Below are positions 35,250-45,874 of a stretch of DNA of 64,000 bases, in pieces; positions within the stretch are counted from its first letter, which is position 1, and every line of letters begins with the position of its first letter. The translations under genes and the position numbers were made by a program. Origin of the DNA: Apoda limacodes. Taxonomy: Eukaryota; Arthropoda; Insecta; Lepidoptera; Limacodidae. The notes below the pieces were generated by a model. The model was not told where the DNA came from. It worked only from the letters and a program-made list of their open reading frames with translations, and ran no database searches. Location of the stretch: NCBI GenBank assembly GCA_946406115.1, contig OX291550.1, positions 20,684,722 to 20,748,721 of the forward strand, given 5' to 3'.

Positions 35250-36249
35250 TGTCGACCACCATACGGTTTTGTGATGAATTATACTGTTCTTCGTACCAAC
35301 TGAAACTGGGAAATATTTTCTTTTCGCGCAATTATGTTGGACGTTTTTAGATGGGTATTGAAAATTCATTAAAGTGCTTGAAGTAATTTGCAAGATTGTG
35401 AAATTGTTTATTTTATGTCCCCTTGTCCTTTTAGTCTTAACCATGAGTTGTAAAAATCTAAAAAAATACAAAAATAGAACACAATACCTGTGGCAAAAAT
35501 TATACTAAAAAAAAACAAAATTTTATTGTTGCTCGTTACAATAAGAAGAAACAGCAAATAAACATGTTTTCAACACATTTACTCATAAGGCAGCCTTTAT
35601 GGCACTGTTTTAAGCATCTTAAAGTAGAAAGAACAAATTATACTTTTGGAGTAATAAATCCAACGTGTTTGTTAAAAACATAATAAAACTATTAAATACC
35701 ATTATATATCAAACCTTTTAAATATAAGTATTTACTGTGCGTCGAGTGCAGGGCATACTAAAGTTAGTGCCGTTTCTGAGATTTAGATTATATATCTGTA
35801 TATATATATATAGATACGGAGGAGTTCGCGGATAAAGCCAGAGGCTGATACTAGTAGCAAATATTTTTTTGACTGACGCTCAGATTTTATGACTACCAGG
35901 TAGTTTTAAATAATTTAATTTTACTGACAATAACCATCCAAATATTAAAATATTTAAAAATATAGTTTGAAAGTGATTTATATTTATATATATAAGTGAA
36001 GTCATAAGTTCTTGTCTAAAACACAGTGCTATAAAGTGATATTCATGTATACCATAGAGTATATAATACTTTTGACATAGCACTAAGTCTTCAGAATGAC
36101 TTGAATATACAAAAGCAGTTATTAAAATCATTTAAATTAAACGCTGTGGAAACTAATAAATGTACATTATAAACATACATTTGAATAATTAAAATACAAA
36201 AAGCGCAAACTGTGATAAGAAATAAGTATTTTTGCTGGAAATATTATGT
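35250..36249. other. No gene seen
   Basis: AT-rich. Minus-strand ORFs of 83-89 codons have no recognisable domain. Confidence 0.45.
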
Positions 36250-36625
36250 AACTACACTAGCATTTTCCCTCGACTTCGTCCACGTGAAAAAAAGAAAGTT
36301 TTTAACTTTTTATGGTTTTACTTCTACTTATCTACTTATATCGGAATTCTCATACAAATTTCCAGTCCCTGTTTTGCGCCTTTGGGGATGATTTTTCGAA
36401 AACAGTGAAATACGTCAATCTTAATTTTCAACTTATAGACCAAATACTAATTTTTATTTATTTAGTTTCAAAATTGACGGATTTTCATACAAAGTATAAC
36501 TACTCATATTTCCTTTTTTAGTGATGCCAAATTTTATGTGTCTGGACCCAGCGGTTTGGGCTGTGCGTTGATATGTCGTCGATAAGTCTGTCAGTCAGTT
36601 TCGTCTTTTATATATATATGTATAT
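36250..36625 (-). repeat. Repeat family E (unclassified)
   Basis: 'actagcattttccctcgact', 'tcgtccacgtg', 'gatgccaaattttatgtgtc', 'agcggtttgggctgtgcgtt' and 'gtcagtcagtttcgtc' follow a dispersed lepidopteran repeat that I know by its 'ctagc...gacttcgtccacgtg' end. Non-coding. Confidence 0.55.
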
Positions 36626-36769
36626 ACCTAGATACTGTTTTATTTTAAATGCGCTCAAACAAAGTAGGTAAATACCTACCTTCTATACATTTCTGGATAC
36701 CGCTGCGCTGTCTGAAGGATGAAAATAAATCTTACTAGTTAGCTATTTCTTTATATGTTAAAGTAATAT

Positions 36770-37045
36770 ATATAGCCCATTGAATCTCCTCTCATCCAAC
36801 AGCATCAAATGGCTTTCTACAGCTTTTCTTACTTCAGGGATCTCTTCACACACCAATTTGGTGTAGGGATACACCCGTTACTGTGTTATCACCGCCTCAA
36901 GTTACTACGTCAGGGTCCTTGAGTTTTGGTTGCACCCTCAGGGTTTTCTTTCCTCGCTCGCAGTCAGGTGCTCCTGGTGTCTGCTCCACAGGGGTGAGCC
37001 AACCAGGTCGTCAGTTGGCAGACAGCCGTACACTCGATTAAATAG
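36770..37045. other. Unexplained segment of higher GC content
   Basis: About 275 bp ('tgttatcaccgcctcaagtt', 'ctcgctcgcagtcaggtgct', 'accaggtcgtcagttggcag') stands out from its surroundings. The minus strand has a 33-codon open stretch (ending in a stop) with no recognisable domain. Possibly part of a retroelement. Confidence 0.3.
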
Positions 37046-37234
37046 GTATCAGTTTTTTATTTAGGTTGTTGAATATGCATTTCTTTTAAATGAACATGTA
37101 ATTATAATTATATGCTAAAGTGACTAAGACCACACGAAATTCGTTGAATATGGCAATATTTTATATATCATGTATACCTTTAACTAAATATCTGGATTCG
37201 ATTACACTTACAACGTGGATAAGCTTTTAATCTC

Positions 37235-37495
37235 AAATAAATAAATATATTTGGACATTACACACAGCGCCGTCTGGCCCCAAAGTAAGCAAACTTGTGT
37301 TATGGATACCAGACAACGGATACATATACATATATTACTTTTTTTTTTGTAAATACATACATATCATACATAATTACACCCAGACTTAAGACAAACACAA
37401 ATGTTTATTACATAAATGCTTGTCCTGTGCGGGAATCGAACCCACACTCTCTGCACAGCAGTCGGTCACACTACCAACTAGGCTGCGAGGGAGTC
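37235..37495 (-). repeat. SINE-1, nearly complete copy
   Basis: Reverse complement of the copy at 23518: tail 'aaataaataaatatatttgg', body 'cagcgccgtctggccccaaa', B-box region 'gggaatcgaaccc' and head 'accaactaggctgcgaggga'. A small ORF across it is incidental. Confidence 0.85.
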
Positions 37496-38285
37496 ATCAC
37501 ACAAATCAACACAACATCTCAGAAAAAAAATATCATTTGAATTGACAAGGAAAATAAAACATTTGCTACTGCGGTAATTCCTTGACGGGGAATAGCCTGT
37601 CGTCCTTCAATAATTCTGTAACTAACAAAGAAATCGTAACTGTTAGAAAATAACTATCCCTTCTAGGGCTGCATCTATTTCACATATTTTTAAGTTGAAA
37701 CTTAAATTGCGTAGAAATGATGAGTGAAAGATTTTGCGCTCATGTTGAAATGACAGCTTGAAATGAATAATTTTCTGTTTAGTAGGTGATGTAAGGTACT
37801 GTTTAAAATGGCAAGTCATACCCTCAACACAATTTTTATTTGTTTTTTTTTTTGACAATTCAGTTATGTTTTTTGTGTACTTAATTGATCTTTCTAGCCA
37901 GTGCACTTTTCCTTGCTCTTGCAAGTAAGTCTTGAAAATCACGAACAAAACACCATTGTCCTAAATTCATCTTATAACATCTTGTAAAAAGTTGAACTCA
38001 AACAGACTCCTCGACCTTTTCTGTACCACCATCAGGTTATTTATAATTTCCTCTTGATACAAAGCGTATTTTAAAATTGTATTTTTGGACAAAAATTAAA
38101 TTAGTAGCGAGCTATTTTTCGAACGTTTTGGATTGTTTTAAGATAAGATAAATATATGTAAGTTGTAATACTTATACTATACTATATGTTTCACGCTTAC
38201 CACGATCGGTTTTGTTATGTTCCCGATCTGTTTAATGTTTTTTTACATTTAAGAAATACGCTTTGTACGAAGAGGACATTAAAAA
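37496..38285. other. No gene identified
   Basis: A 101-codon minus-strand ORF (37643..37948) has no domain I can name. Confidence 0.4.
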
Positions 38286-38390
38286 TATTCAGTAGCGTTG
38301 CTAGCGGAAGACACGAAACCATTAACCAACAACGACATAGAAGAAATGATACAAAACCTTCTAGATTCGTGTGTATATATTATCATCTAC
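38286..38390 (+). pseudogene. Possible piggyBac transposase N-terminal scrap
   Basis: The frame reads LAEDTKPLTNNDIEEMIQNL, resembling the acidic 'L..eDIe..l' start of piggyBac-type transposases. It lies 1.1 kb upstream of a clear piggyBac C-terminal remnant on the same strand, which is the main reason to mention it. Confidence 0.3.
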
Positions 38391-39064
38391 CTTTTTGTAG
38401 CTTTTTGTAGTAATATAAATATCTCAAAGCAAAGAGGCAGTCGAACGATTAACTTCGAGCCAGGACTAATAAAAATATATATTTTTTGCTATAAATATAT
38501 TTATTTATATTGATGATATATCTATATATGGTGTTCGTTTTATGTTTTCTTCGAAGATTCAACCTTTAAGGAGTATCGACGAAGAAACATTATTTAAATG
38601 TATGTATGTATGTATATTTATCGTGTGTTTCCTAATTCTATGATGATTTATGTATTTGTAAGATTGATGTACTAAGACTTCATAAATTCCTAATAAAGTT
38701 GTGTTTTTTGTAGTAATAAAACTCTTATCCTTATCATAGAATACTTCTCAAGAATTTATATTTATCACAGTCAATATGTTGCGGTTGCTGCGTAGGTATT
38801 AACATTTTACTATGTATATTTGTCTTAATGTAATAAAATCCATACATAAGGCTTATGACTGTTTGTTTCTAACGAAGTAATGTCAAGAACATTTTATTTA
38901 TTATTATATTTTCATGTTTTTCATAAGGAAACTCATATAATTATAAAAAAAAACTGCTTAAAAAATATAAAATGAAAACCTTTTATTTGATACCAAACTC
39001 GTCATATTTGCCATTATTTATTTTATTAGTCTGAGTATAAAGCACGTGCATATCCGCCATCAGA

Positions 39065-39140
39065 TAAATAAATAATAAATATTTTTGGACATTAGACACA
39101 GCACCGTCTGGTCCCAAAGTAAGCAAAGCTTGTGTTATTA
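39065..39140 (-). repeat. SINE-1, 5'-truncated copy
   Basis: Only the 3' portion is present: 'aaataaataataaatatttt', 'cagcaccgtctggtcccaaa', 'gtaagcaaagcttgtgttat'. Confidence 0.8.
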
Positions 39141-39476
39141 AGTGTATTCTGAAGTACAAACTCCACTAACTCCTATCTAGTATAGGTTAACAGTTTTTCC
39201 ATTTAATTCCCATGCGATTATAATGCTATACCTACTGTTTCATCTCTACCCTCCTTGCAATGTATTCAACTGTCACCGTCACCGACTACGGCACTATCTA
39301 TATCAACACATATCCAAAGAAAACGTAGGGCTCCAACTGGTATTGCCAAAAAAGTTAGAAAACGATAGCACAAAGGCTCAAATTGTCTTATCAATGGTCA
39401 AAAAGAAAATTACAATGTACAGCAGAAATACTCATGAAATACACAGGATTTCATTTATTGCTTTCAGATAAAACAC

Positions 39477-40140
39477 CTAAAAAAAGGGCGTGGAGCACAT
39501 TGCCAGGTAACCTGCAACAAAAACAAAGGAGCCGTTGTCAAATGGTACGATAATAAGCCTGGTACTTGCTCAGTTCGTATGTTGATTCTTTTCCAATCGA
39601 TAAAGATTTAGCAAAGACTCTAAGACACATTTCGATATACCTATATACTAAAACAGGCATATGGGTGGCGTAGATCTCGCCGATACGCTCATTGCTCTAT
39701 ATCGTACTAGCATGAAAACTCATTGGTGGTATGTATCTAAGCATATTTTCTCAAATCAAAGAAATCTGTATCAACAACGGCTGGTTCCTTCGTCGTCGGC
39801 ATTTATTTATTTACATTTTTATAGACTAACAGGTTTATACCCAAAGCGTCTACAAACAAAACATTGTTACATACTCAAATATAGTTCAAAAATTATAAAT
39901 TGGCATTACAAATCTCCAAAAATTAAAAAAAAAAGGAGACCACCAAAAGCAGTTCAGGTAAGAGGTTTATGCAGGATTGATAAAAAAAATCGACAGATGG
40001 CAAAAACTGTACGTGAGAAATTGTTTTGTCGGATACCACAAGGAGTAATTTTTATCAATACATTTTGTTTTCTCCTTATTGAAGTGAAAACTTCTTTAGC
40101 GGCGTTGTGCACTTTTTTTGGTATGGGTAAAAAATTATAA
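39477..40140 (+). pseudogene. piggyBac-type transposase remnant (C-terminal part)
   Basis: Signature pieces occur in order. KKGRGAH followed by VVKWYDNKP lies in one frame (about 39480..39565). MGGVDLADTLIALYRTSMKT (from 39661) follows in another. After a frameshift near 39750 comes ICINNGWFLRRRH (about 39762..39800). GRGAH...WYDNK, NMGGVDLxD and the INAWLLYRRH box are diagnostic of the piggyBac DDE domain (DDE_Tnp_1_7). The protein is broken by at least two frameshifts and a gap, so it is inactive. No terminal repeats or TTAA duplication were recognised. A SINE-1 fragment sits upstream at 39065. Confidence 0.85.
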
Positions 40141-41144
40141 ACTCGCGTCAGGTCACGTGTCCTGATCGTGGAAATTCGTAAGACGGAAACCGTAATGCCA
40201 CGCCTATTGTAATTTTTATTTTTAGTATTCGCGATTATGAGTAGTACAGGGAGGTTGGATATGGCATTTTAAAAAAGTAAATAAACAAACATTATTATTT
40301 CTTGACAATGTCAAAGACATGTCTTGTGACATATTTGAGTGTTAAGCGCAAATCGTGTGTAAAGGTTTTCACTTCTGCCGGCACTCCCGGAGTGCAACTC
40401 GTTTTTTTTTATATTTTTTTATTCTGTCTTTCCGCACCAATCATAAAACTACCTACCAATAAAATTTTTTTTTCTAAAATCTTATTTTTAATTACTAAAT
40501 CTTATAAAAATGTCACACAAAAAGTAGCTTGCAAGAGTTATTATTATTCTAACCTTTTACACATGTCTCATAAAATTAAACCGATTTTTCAAAATCTAAC
40601 AAAAAAAAAGCAGTTGCGAACTTAAGGGTAAATAACACTAGACCTTAGAAAGAGACAAGAGACCGCAGATTCGCTTCGCCTGTTTCACACTTTCGCGACC
40701 GTTTTTATTTTACAGCTGCCTAGGCAATTCGCTGTTGCCGGTTCTCTATGAATATGTGATGAACAAATAAAGTCATTGGCAGAAAATTAAATACAAACCA
40801 CTGCCAGCCAGTTTGTCTTCATTAAAAACTTTGGAAATTTATATTAAAAACTTGTCGTGTCCATTCAAATGAGAAAGCATTCAGATTCTTATGCCTTCCA
40901 TTTCGAAACCAGTGATGTCAATTAAGAGATGCAGAACCTGACATCGCATACGTTTGACACCAAAACATACATATTCTGAGTTGCCAAGTATTTAATGAAA
41001 ATCTAAACAATTCCCTTTAAAAGAAAAAAGTTTTTATTTTTATTTTATCACAGATAACTAATAAATAATTATCAACTTAGAACTGCTTAGCTGCCTCGAA
41101 ATTAAAATCAAAATAATCATTGAGTTCTAAAATTGTTACGACTT
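40141..41144. other. No gene seen
   Basis: A 107-codon ORF (40302..40625) is Lys/Phe-rich without a recognised domain. Otherwise AT-rich spacer. Confidence 0.4.
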
Positions 41145-41814
41145 ACATTGATCGTGATCTTTGGATCTTTGGAATATCAGTCGGGAACTCGAGGCTCGAA
41201 GTTGTTGACGAATACGTCTACTTAGGACAAACGGTCAAACTAGGTAGGTCCAACTTCGGGAAAGAGGTCAATCGTCGAATCCAACTCGGCTGGACAGCGT
41301 TCGGAAAACTTCGCAACGTCTTTTCGTCCAAAGTACCTCAATGCCTCAAGTCTATGATCAGTGTGTGTTACCAGTGATGACATATGGCACTGAAACGTGG
41401 CCTCTAACTATGGGCCTTATAAGTAAGCTCAAAGTCACAAAACAAGCTATGGAGAGGGCTATGTTCGGGGTTACTATACGAGATCGAATCAGAAATGTGG
41501 AGATCCATAGACGAACGAAAGTCAACGACATAGTCCAGCGCATTAGCAAGTTGAAGTGGCAGTGGGCAGGGCACCTAGTACGTAGAACTGATGGTCGATG
41601 GGGCCGAAAGGTTCTCGAATGGAGGCTACGGACTGGCAAACGCAGCGTCGGAAGACCGCCCACAAGGTGGTCAGACGGCATAGCGAAGGCCGCAGGAAGA
41701 CGCTGGATGCAGGCCGCTTCCAACCGTTTCCTTTGGAAATCTATGGGGGATGCCTATGTTCAGCAGTAGACTTCTTGCGGCTGAAATGATGATGATGATG
41801 ATGACATTGATCGT
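41145..41814 (+). mobile_element. 5'-truncated RTE-type LINE with perfect 11-bp TSD
   Basis: 'acattgatcgt' occurs at 41145..41155 and again at 41804..41814, directly flanking the insertion 41156..41803. The insertion contains the C-terminal end of an RTE-like reverse transcriptase. It finishes with a (gat)n/(atg)n tail after 'cttcttgcggctgaaatg', the usual short microsatellite-like 3' end of this group. Only about 650 bp were inserted or remain. Confidence 0.9.
41156..41769 (+). pseudogene. RTE-type reverse transcriptase, C-terminal piece
   Basis: The first frame reads EYVYLGQTVKL, RRIQLGWTAFGKL and VPQCLK. A deletion of a few bases near 41350 shifts to the second frame: VYDQCVLPVMTYGTETW, RDRIRN, KWQWAGHLVRR, GRPPTRWSD and a stop at 41767..41769. 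These are standard landmarks downstream of the RT catalytic core in RTE elements. Endonuclease and catalytic motifs are absent. The overlapping minus-strand ORF is a shadow. Confidence 0.9.
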
Positions 41815-42089
41815 TAGCGTATTTTTTTTTTAACTATAAATGTACCTATAAACTGAATCTTAGGCACATGAGCAACGTAGGACACAAATATTTCTACACT
41901 AGATGCCTTTCAAGAACATAGCTACATGACACCCAGTTTTGATTTCTTTCTTAACCTTAGAAAAGATTTCAGTGTGGATTAAGTTTGTCGAACTCATAAT
42001 ATGACTATGAAATGGTCTTCCGACTAGTGTGTTTATAAATTGTATGTATGTGTTAATGTAGATACTTAAAAGTAGGGAAAATACACACG

Positions 42090-42152
42090 TAGGCTACGGT
42101 GACCGCTCAACATCAGACGGGTCGTATGTTTGTTTGGCATGTTAATTGTAAA
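42090..42152 (+). repeat. LINE-A 3'-end fragment
   Basis: 'gtaggctacggtgaccgctc', 'aacatcagacgggtcgtatg' and 'ttgtttggcatgtta' give a diverged terminal fragment. Confidence 0.65.
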
Positions 42153-42675
42153 ATAGGAGCAGGGTTATTTGTGCCTAATAACAAGTGAACAGTTGATCAA
42201 AGAGACACAAGATACCAAAAAAAAAAAACTTGTCGAATAACCTTGTCTAAAAGGAAAAATCCATTAAAGAGTTAGGTACATAAATTCTCTTTTGACGCTA
42301 AACTTAACCTGCAATATAGATAAAAGGTCAAAGCAACCAGTTCCATTTGCGTTTCAGTAAATATTGGTTTTGCCCGAAACGTTGAAAAATAAATCAAATA
42401 GGCAATGATCCGGCGACATGCTGTCTCGCACCCAGTCCACGTTCGGATCTAATGATTTTCTCGTTGAAGCCAGTCACAAAACACGTGACAGTATAAACGA
42501 TGCACGACCGCGTTTCCACAGTAGGTATTAGTAATAGCTTCATGCCATTACTGGTCGCTGCCTAATCGAATGCAGCGTTCTGATTTATGTGACACCAACA
42601 CGACTACGCTATCGTAAACTGTTTGAAGTATCTAATTCCGTAGTCAATTTTGCATCTTATGGATTTGAAGTAACA
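42153..42675. other. No gene seen
   Basis: No supported feature. Confidence 0.45.
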
Positions 42676-43100
42676 TGGTTTTTTTGAAAAAAAGGCAAAA
42701 AAAACACGTTTTTTGTACGGGAAATAGTTATTTTATTTTGATTTAATTATTTATTTTTAAAGTGACTATATAACTTAATATTCTGAGAATATTTTAAGCG
42801 TCTATCTGTATCTAGCCGTAATCAGTAACGAGCAAAATCGAGCAAAAAAATCGCGTTTGTTGTATGGGAGCCCCCTTAAATATTTATTTTATTCTGTTTT
42901 TTAGTATTGTGCTTATAGCGGCAACAGAAATACATCTTCTGTGAAAAATTCAACTGTCTTACTATCACAGTTCATGAGATACAGCCTGGTGGCAGACTGA
43001 CGGACGGACAGCGGAGTATTAGTAATAGGGTTCCGCTAATTACCCTTCAGGTACGGAACCCTAAAAAGGTCATGTGCGAGTCGTGTTCGTGGACTAAGGG
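42676..43100 (-). repeat. Repeat family C, long copy
   Basis: Reverse complement of 22504..22927 in landmark order: 'tgttgtatgggagccccctt', 'tatagcggcaacagaaatac', 'atgagatacagcctggtggc', 'tagggttccgctaattaccc', 'ggtacggaaccctaaaaagg'. Confidence 0.7.
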
Positions 43101-44022
43101 GTTTTGAATAAAATAACTGGTTCAAAAATATAAAGGGTTGGTCATTCATTTGTCAGTCATTTGGGTCACAAAAATATTATACATACCTAAAATAAATTAT
43201 TTTGTCTGGTTTTGAATGTACAAACAAATTGGTTCCAAGCAATACTTACTACTTGCGGTAGTACACTCACTTTCAGATTTAGACCCAGTAATGTCAGAAA
43301 GACCACATTTTCAACCATCATAAAATTATTTCCAATTTTCAATTTTAGAGGTTTAAAGAAAATTTCAATGATATTTGCTGCTAGCCTGATTAAGCGTGAT
43401 AAAAATATAGATATTAATCTTTATTCGGAAGTTCTTATTTATACAAATCAGTTTAACTACCTACATACATTACATAAGTAACTACATGGTACATACATAC
43501 ATCATATTTTTTTATTATATTACTTCGTTACTTTTCTTAAACCTTATTCCGCTTCCATAGGCGTCAACATCTAGGTTAATGATTTTTAATGGTAGTGGTT
43601 CTCGATAAAAAAGAAATACATTTCGATCAATTTTGTACATTAGCTAGAAGATAATAGAAATGAAATTGAGGTAGTCCGTCATGCCTTACGAGATATTGGA
43701 CGTGCCCTTCAAAATTTTCCTCAAATGAACCATTGTCATAAGTCGTACATTAAATATTAATGATATTGACTTGGTAATCGAACGTCGCATCATATCGATT
43801 CCTTGTGCTAATAGTCAATCGACAACCACAATTAACCACATACATTCGTAGAATCTTCAAAGCATGGTGACCTTGTTTGCTATATCCTTGACGTCTATAT
43901 CACTTAGTTCCGTCTCATTGCACTCAACTTTGTTTGTTTTGCAGTTAAAAGAGATTAAGCACACTCTTAAATCGGACAGAAAAACTCTTGCGTCAATATA
44001 AGTTTGTAAGTTAAATAAAATA
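43101..44022. other. No gene seen downstream of the SLC17-like gene
   Basis: The 89-codon plus-strand ORF (43212..43481) has no domain. The right portion is the region downstream of the transporter's stop codon. Confidence 0.45.
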
Positions 44023-44043
44023 TTTATTTTGAGCCAATTTTAT
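44023..44043 (-). terminator. Candidate poly(A) signals of the SLC17-like gene
   Basis: Two AATAAA hexamers on the minus strand (44028..44023 and 44043..44038) lie 8-28 nt past the stop codon. The 3' UTR would be very short if either is used. Confidence 0.5.
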
Positions 44044-44050
44044 TAATAAT

Positions 44051-44281
44051 TTAATCAATAGCAACTGGAGAATGGTCATGTTTTGGATATACAACTTTCT
44101 TCTCATTAGGAGGTGCCCTTTTCTTCAGAGGCCCACCTTTCCATCCAGGGGGGTAACCATACTTATCCACATCGTCCCACCACTGCTGTTCACCAGAACC
44201 CCATATGACGTATAAAATGTTGGTTCCAACTAAAACCGCAAAGACAGTCCAGAACGCTGTTCTCCATTGTTTAACCGTTTG
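44051..44281 (-). CDS. SLC17-type anion transporter, terminal coding exon
   Basis: Last 76 codons and stop (TAA at 44053..44051) of the host gene spanning the right third of the window. The acceptor AG is at 44283..44282. The exon opens QTVKQWRTAFWTVFAVLVG, the final membrane helix, then NILYVIWGSGEQQWW and a hydrophilic cytosolic tail rich in Lys, Pro and Gly. 'LTPdQT...W..vFw...' and '..vifgSGe.Q.W' are the family's C-terminal signature. SLC17 proteins are major-facilitator carriers of organic anions or phosphate; insect members are usually called inorganic phosphate cotransporters. The substrate cannot be told from this part. The upstream intron is 6,985 bp. Confidence 0.9.
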   Translation of the reverse strand, partial: QTVKQWRTAFWTVFAVLVGTNILYVIWGSGEQQWWDDVDKYGYPPGWKGGPLKKRAPPNEKKVVYPKHDHSPVAID

Positions 44282-44391
44282 CTACAAAAAAAAAACATAT
44301 AGTTATTTTTTTTAATAAAGTTAGGTTGGAAGCTGAAAACTGACTACAGTTTGACTAGACAAAAAAAAAATATTTTCGAAAATTTACCGTC

Positions 44392-44425
44392 AATGCAGAA
44401 AAGTATCACGATACTTTTCTGCATT
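44392..44425. other. Perfect 34-nt inverted repeat (hairpin)
   Basis: Arms of 16 nt, 'aatgcagaaaagtatc' and its exact complement, are separated by 2 nt. Located in the last SLC17 intron about 110 nt upstream of the acceptor. On the minus-strand transcript it would fold as a tight hairpin. Confidence 0.9.
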
Positions 44426-45714
44426 CCACAAATTCACATAACCACAAATTATATAGATAATGTTTCTAGTACGAATAATATCAGGCAAGTTCTTCAAGTG
44501 ATACCATCAATAGTGTAGGCAAAATATGTCGACCAGCACGCACTTCCCCAATAAACCCCTTGAAAATTTATTTTTTAGTGTTTGTCAAGACGTCAGGAGA
44601 TGTTTCTAGTACAACACGCACTTGGCAGGTTTAAGTAACGATAATTGTATTGACCAAAAAATTATAATACATAGAAACCCTAATTAAAAAGATATAATTG
44701 TCATTATCAGGATTAGATATGTTTACTAAAATGCGTAAAGAATAAAAAGAAGACATATTTCACATTATAGTTAAACAAATACCTACTTATATCATAGGTA
44801 GTAGTAACTTATATTATAGGTAGATATCCAAATGAAAATATCTTTAATAAATATAACAATTTACGTCCTTTAATTACGTAAATTAATCTAAATATACAAT
44901 AATCCAAAATTAATATAAATGATTAAAATTACACAGGAGCTCTGGAGGGAGTTGCAATCTAACATCACACTTATCTTTCATAAGTTTCTACTTTGACCCA
45001 AATGAGATTGTGCAGCCATCAGTGAAGGTCATTGATCCACTTCGGCAAACAATCAACTCGTTACACACAAAAAGTAAATCTCAGATTTTTCTCGTCTAAT
45101 GCAACATTGCGTGAAAAACATTATTGTTCCGAGAAAATCTTGTAAAACCTACAAACACCAAACAAAAATTTCAAACGTTTCTTAGTAATTTTTTTTAAAA
45201 AACAAAAACATGGAAAATAAAGACTTTTTTTATTCTAAGAACCTTTGGTTAAGAAATCGCAATTGACAAACATATCTATGTAAAAAATAAGGTAAATGTT
45301 TACAATGTTGATATAATTAATCAAACCGGTGGTTTTAACTAAGTGAACTTTGTTTTGTTAGTGATCACTTTAGTAGGCAACGCTGGTATATTTACTTATT
45401 TAGGTGTACGAACTTTACGCGCTTATTTTTAGTCACCATTGATTTCAAGGTGGGTCTTTAGTGATCATATATTGATGTTATTTCAACTTAGTTGTAAGAA
45501 ATAGCATGCTAAGTTGTCAATAACCTAACAGCAAAATGATATAGGAGTGCCTAAATTAAACAATAATAAACCGGGGGTTTGATGTTAATAAATGCCAGTT
45601 AGGTTATTTACTTATTTTAAATTACAAAAAAGTGACAAAAAAAAACTGTGATTTGTTTAGTTACAATTTTTTGAGAGAACCGATCATCCATGTTTTATAT
45701 TAAAAAAGTCAGAG
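44426..45714. other. Intronic, no further feature seen
   Basis: AT-rich intron sequence with no exon or clear repeat. Confidence 0.45.
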
Positions 45715-45866
45715 CTGGAACTTGCAAATGAGGTGTTCTCAGGTCAAAATTAAAAGAGCGACTGCTGGAGAGTTTCTTCCGCCGTTTCTTCTCACCAGAA
45801 CGCCATTTTGACTTCGAAACGGTATTTACCAGTAAATTACAGTTTATTGACTTCAAGAAAGTGATA
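45715..45866 (+). repeat. Probable dispersed repeat abutting the CR1-like LINE
   Basis: 'tggagagtttcttccgccgt', 'ttcttctcaccagaacgcc' and 'ttgacttcaagaaagtgat' resemble a common lepidopteran dispersed sequence (from memory). It may be an independent element next to the LINE. Confidence 0.35.
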
Positions 45867-45874
45867 TAATAACT

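Noticed and set aside
37643..37948. 101-codon minus-strand ORF
   Set aside because: No recognisable domain and no flanking exon evidence; left unannotated rather than given an invented function.
41358..41723. 121-codon minus-strand ORF
   Set aside because: Antisense shadow of the RTE reverse transcriptase fragment.
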